From NCBI GenBank assembly GCA_002811645.1, contig PDIP01000105.1:68716-123157 (forward strand): a stretch of DNA of 54,442 nucleotides, written 5' to 3'. The stretch's first letter is position 1, and each line of letters starts with the position of its first letter. The notes beneath the pieces are model-generated. The model did no database searches and had not been told where the DNA came from. It worked only from the letters and a program-made list of their open reading frames with translations. The stretch comes from Corallochytrium limacisporum. Its lineage: Eukaryota > Opisthokonta. Position numbers and translations under genes: made by a program. This document shows positions 52,601-54,442 of this stretch, piece by piece.

Positions 52601-53769
52601 ATAATCTCAGCTTCTATGTCTCTGCCTGCTCCTTTTACAAGCATACCAATGCATTGCAAAACTTGCTTTTCTGCGTGGTACTTTGCTTTTTTGTTGTGCT
52701 TGACCTGCAATTCTTGTTTCAAAGGTACGATGATTTGGTCAATGTACGGGACGATGGCAGTCTTTACTTCTACCGCAAGCTTGCCAATGGCCTCAAAAGC
52801 TGCTCCTCGCTCTTTCGGTACCTTCAACATGGTCGTCAAAGAATTGATACAAGACTCAAGGTAGCCTTGTGTGAATGCACTCTGATTGATGGCAGCCAGT
52901 CCAGGAAGCATATCAATGACTGTCCGAGCAATGTATGGAGTCTTGTGCTCTAGGAATTGCATCACCAGTTGACAGACTTCCTCGTATCTAAGTTCAATGA
53001 AGTCTCCAGCGACCATAATCAACTCTTCGATGATAAGTAATGATCCATGCACCATTTCGTCCTTGCTTGTGGCAGCGGCTTTCAATCCCGTTACCGAGTC
53101 TTCGTAAATTTTGTTGTACCACTGTGCCTTGATACGGTACTCCCTTTGCGCTGTAAGTTGCAAAACAGCATGCAAAGCTGCCTTCGCTCCGTCCCGAACC
53201 GACAGCTTAACGTCTTTGATGGCTACCACGATAGCATCAAAGAATGGGGCCAAATGGTTGTAGAACAAAGCGGGGGCATTGAGCGCAATTTGTTCCAGTG
53301 TGAATACAGCACTTAAGCGTTTACTCTCAACTCGATCCGCCTGCTGTAGCCATTCAAAAGATCTCTCGCATTCAAACTGGACCATGTCTGCAGTTAAGGA
53401 ACCTCCAGCAAGAACAAGCCTGCCGATCGCTCGAGAGGCAGCCAATGTGACGTGAACATCGCTGGTTGGCAACACCTCTCGGAGATATGTATGGAACCTC
53501 GTAAATTTTTGGGTGTTTTCTTCACCTTCAATGTCAATCAATGCTTCAATCAAGGAGATTCCCCCCAATTTTTCATTGCTGTCTGACCCCTTGGAAACGA
53601 ACTCGTATATAAGCTTGTTCACCTCGTCATTAGTTTTAGAGAACACATCTCCGGATTCGTCCCGGGCAGCTGAGCTCACAGCATTACTGATATCCTTGGC
53701 AGCATTGAGACGAACCTCTTCAGACCTGTTCCGGAGGTCGCTAACTAATTTTTGTTTAATCATTCCCAT
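46621..53769 (-). CDS. TOR: TOR phosphatidylinositol-kinase-related protein kinase
   Basis: The 2382-residue protein is the catalytic subunit of TOR complexes, which control growth in response to nutrients. It has N-terminal HEAT repeats (about 1-1150), a FAT domain (about 1250-1790), FRB, kinase and FATC. The FRB segment contains WHEGLEEASKMYF and AWDLYYQVFRQISKQ. The serine equivalent to human Ser2035 and the Trp/Phe of the rapamycin-FKBP12 pocket are present, so rapamycin sensitivity is expected. The kinase part shows LLKGHEDLRQDERVMQLF, the catalytic loop GLGDRHPSNLML and HIDFGDCFE. The protein ends with the FATC sequence CQCYIGWCPFW. About 75 residues between kinase and FATC form a charged negative-regulatory-like insert. 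Length is close to the usual 2300-2550. It is one exon of 7.1 kb. It could serve both TORC1 and TORC2 if it is the only paralogue. Confidence 0.98.
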   Translation of the reverse strand: MGMIKQKLVSDLRNRSEEVRLNAAKDISNAVSSAARDESGDVFSKTNDEVNKLIYEFVSKGSDSNEKLGGISLIEALIDIEGEENTQKFTRFHTYLREVLPTSDVHVTLAASRAIGRLVLAGGSLTADMVQFECERSFEWLQQADRVESKRLSAVFTLEQIALNAPALFYNHLAPFFDAIVVAIKDVKLSVRDGAKAALHAVLQLTAQREYRIKAQWYNKIYEDSVTGLKAAATSKDEMVHGSLLIIEELIMVAGDFIELRYEEVCQLVMQFLEHKTPYIARTVIDMLPGLAAINQSAFTQGYLESCINSLTTMLKVPKERGAAFEAIGKLAVEVKTAIVPYIDQIIVPLKQELQVKHNKKAKYHAEKQVLQCIGMLVKGAGRDIEAEIINLIPLMFSSGLSQELTESLSGITANLPSATEEVQEMLLEAISDVLSRPLQGKTKANGMNGHRGSLVAIKSSQINLSMSSASGTLKESAEGHVMKLALNTLGVFEFRGQLITHSVWENVVAFLDNPNPHIRKEAAITLSRLLQRYKDEDQIANSYGHIMNGDMKTEAPVVLQTAEIVPDILEKLLSVAITDPDPTIRLEVLKSLYKRFDKYLAQMETVRYIFLALNDEVFEIRELAVAMVGHLAACNPADCLPTLRKYLLQLLNELEFSMLTRTKEESARLLCHLIANALGLIKPYVDPVLNALVPKLRESSHGLAVNSLAAIGELAQVGGSQMDKYMNTLMALIIETLQDQSSVTKREVAIRTLGQLAQSTGYVIVPYEIYPNLLDLILNFLKSEQAPHIRRELMKVLGILGALDPYKHRVNLAELQDSDAKADQGYIDANSLDNLELVSNLSVNDESYFPTVAIRALMRILRDPSKSAHHNSVIQAVMFIFKSLGLKCVPFLRHVMPALLQVMRTGEQSLREFMFQQLGVLVSIVKQNIREYLNDIFDLIQEYWGTPGGGQITIITLLESISSAFDSEFKVHMSKLLPQIMRVYTYDKSERRTAMLKVLHCLEVFGLNLTDYLHLIITPLVDSVESSEHPVAVRKEIVLTIGRLSRRLNFVDFSSRLIHTFARVLESGPTDLHYPVIDCLTILALQMQDRYIIFVPLVAKAMAVHGIHRPRYEQLVSRIMRGIRLPLDEYAALSNSTNPIDDDRFKFDTGTTIKKLHVNQQNLKRAWEASQRSTKEDWMEWMRRFSVELLRESPSPSLRSCSALAAVHQPLARELFNAAFVSCWTELYEQHQEELVRSLEIALMSPNMPPEILQTLLNLAEFMEHDDKTLPIDVRTLGEYALKCHAYAKALHYKEQEFFISPQNTFEALISINNQLQQPEAATGILIYAQKHHDLGFTIQETWYEKLQHWDEALAAYEKKQETDPNNFELLYGRVRCLGSMGNFEEVHNLVRSHWIMFDDNQKRTLACDAAAAAFALQDFRSVQEYGQIIGESHLDGYFYRAVYHVHVNDNSSAQKEIERTRDRLDVELTALAGESYYRAYDAVVRAQMLSELEEVMLYKKSDHTRREFIRHTWESRLKGVQRDLDIWQRIIRVHSMVLTPVENRDMLLKFVALAQKRGRLDLSEKIIRQLLPGGVLPEAREPPIQAYPKIAYTFLRHKWVQGDREGAYQGMQKFVEHLNRTISAGVAEEQTDALLARCYVNLGHWCQALEEDMTEDTIRQTLAYYEAATEKDQMWYKAWHAFAVMSFEAANQKEKQGTHISEYLDNITSAVSGFFSSISLLKGNSLQDVLRLLTLWFKYGYHEEVSDRIREGIRSERGIRTVSIDTWLQVIPQLIARIHTQARNVRRLISELLVDIGKEHPQALIYPLTVASKSQSVPRREAASTILENMRQHSKDLVDQALLVSQELIRVAILWQELWHEGLEEASKMYFVDQNVEGMFAIVEPLHQMMERGPETMREINFIQAYGKDLKEAFEWCRKFKRTRNSKDILQAWDLYYQVFRQISKQLPSLTSLELQVVSPKLLAATDLELAVPGTYQSGEPLVRIKSFSSSLSVITSKQRPRKLSIVGSDGKSYQYLLKGHEDLRQDERVMQLFGLVNTLLATSPETFQRHLSIRRYAVVPLAPNSGLIGWVSHCDTLHSLIRDYRDSRKILLNIEHRLMLQMAPDYDHLPVLNKIEVFQYALDNTAGTDLAKVLWLRAQDSESWLQRRTNYTRSLATMSIVGYILGLGDRHPSNLMLHRFTGKILHIDFGDCFEVAMHREKFPEKIPFRLTRMLTAVMEVSGIEGNYRIISEAVMRVLRGNKDSLMAVLEAFVYDPLINWRLVDSKGKRQAGTRDSNAGKEGLESEMDESSRKPAVDKPSKHRQVQETEVIDGMDNVEKPEALNERAIEVITRVQAKLTGRDFGPHETLEVPEQVQRLIIQATSHENLCQCYIGWCPFW

Positions 53770-54442
53770 CTTTACAGATAATTGGGAGCCTTTCCATCTG
53801 TATCTCTAATCTTCTGAATCCATTGTGATCGCTGTACACATGGGTAGAATAAATTGGTCCCTTCCCGATACCCTTACAGTACTTGCTTATCACGTATTTT
53901 GTCATCTAATTCCTAACAACTACATAGAAATCCATTCAGATCTGAAATACAACCCTACATCTCACTTTAAAATACAGAAATTCATAGTCCACATCGGCGC
54001 AGGTGCTCTCCTACTTGGTAGTCGAGCCCTCCGCTGATCCACCCCGGAGCCGTCTCTACGCGGTAGTAGGGCGCCACTGCGCGGCGGTGGTGATTCAGTG
54101 CGATACACTGTCCCACTGCTCCGGCCCCTCCCTTCCAGTAGTCCTTCGTTACTAGTGGGCGCAGCAACAGCCGAGGCGCTCCACAACAACACCCCCCTCC
54201 CTTCCCTCTTTCTCCTTGGTTGAGATAGTCCTTCCTCCTGTATTTCTTCCTGGTTTCCTTCCTCCCTGCTTTTTATTTACGCTTGTTTCCCTCGCTCCCT
54301 CCCGTTCGGTTTCACTGCTTCCCAGCCTCTCCCCGTCTTCGATTCCGAGCACTATCCTTTCCCGCCCCGGCCCCTTCCCCAATTCCCCGTCCTCGCCACA
54401 GAAGCCGACTCGAGTGGCTGTTTCACAAACCGCTGTTGCCGG
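53770..54442. other. Upstream region of TOR
   Basis: These 673 bases hold the TOR promoter side. The first 220 are AT-rich. From about 54180 the sequence is C/T-rich, with a C run near 54191-54196 about 420 bases from the start codon. A short pyrimidine-rich zone with TTTCCTTCC-like units continues to the end. No gene is supported. Confidence 0.5.

Noticed and set aside
1-54442. CRISPR arrays, operons, insertion sequences or prophage
   Set aside because: The window is eukaryotic; no direct-repeat array, transposase or integrase was seen.

Overview
The window is eukaryotic nuclear DNA with 18 protein genes, nearly all readable as single uninterrupted exons. Gene content points to an opisthokont. 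There is a KNL1/Spc105 kinetochore scaffold, a Suv4-20-type SET protein, TOR and a C2-bearing AGC kinase, full-length ribophorin II, a TM9SF1-like nonaspanin, an OSBP and a four-span claudin/Sur7-like protein. A SPAG1-like assembly factor and a probable TALPID3-like basal-body protein suggest an organism that builds, or recently built, a motile cilium. Together with very few introns this fits an early-diverging unicellular opisthokont, either a zoosporic fungus or a holozoan such as the Corallochytrium group. That placement is inference; no marker in the window settles it.

Layout, left to right. Bases 1-1820 are G/C-tract-rich non-coding DNA. Then come a claudin/Sur7-like membrane protein (+), KNL1 (+), mitochondrial ribosomal protein bS16m (-), a MARVEL-like four-span protein (+), a small orphan protein (-), and 2.2 kb without a convincing gene. 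Next are a Suv4-20-like SET protein (+), cytosolic PheRS beta (-), an aspartokinase fused to a decayed homoserine dehydrogenase (+), an ENT nucleoside transporter (-), SPAG1-like (-), adenylate kinase (-), a 2.1 kb leader region with two intron-like segments, and TM9SF1-like (+). The right part holds a C2/AGC kinase (-), a region with a 598-base assembly gap, ribophorin II (-), an EED-like WD40 protein (-), TALPID3-like (+), OSBP (-) and TOR (-).

Genome style. Tail-to-tail neighbours are tightly packed, mostly 70-160 bases apart. Upstream regions are long and nearly always hold a homopolymeric G or C tract, usually 200-900 bases from the start codon. The unknown run of N sits inside one of these tracts. 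A short motif, TTGGCTTTTTG, recurs in several of these upstream regions.

Functional links. TOR and the AGC kinase belong to one signalling axis (TORC2 to Ypk/SGK-type kinase). SPAG1-like and TALPID3-like belong to cilium biogenesis. The SET protein and the EED-like protein are chromatin factors acting on different histone marks. The most unusual gene is the aspartokinase: its second half still follows the fold order of homoserine dehydrogenase but has lost the cofactor and catalytic motifs.
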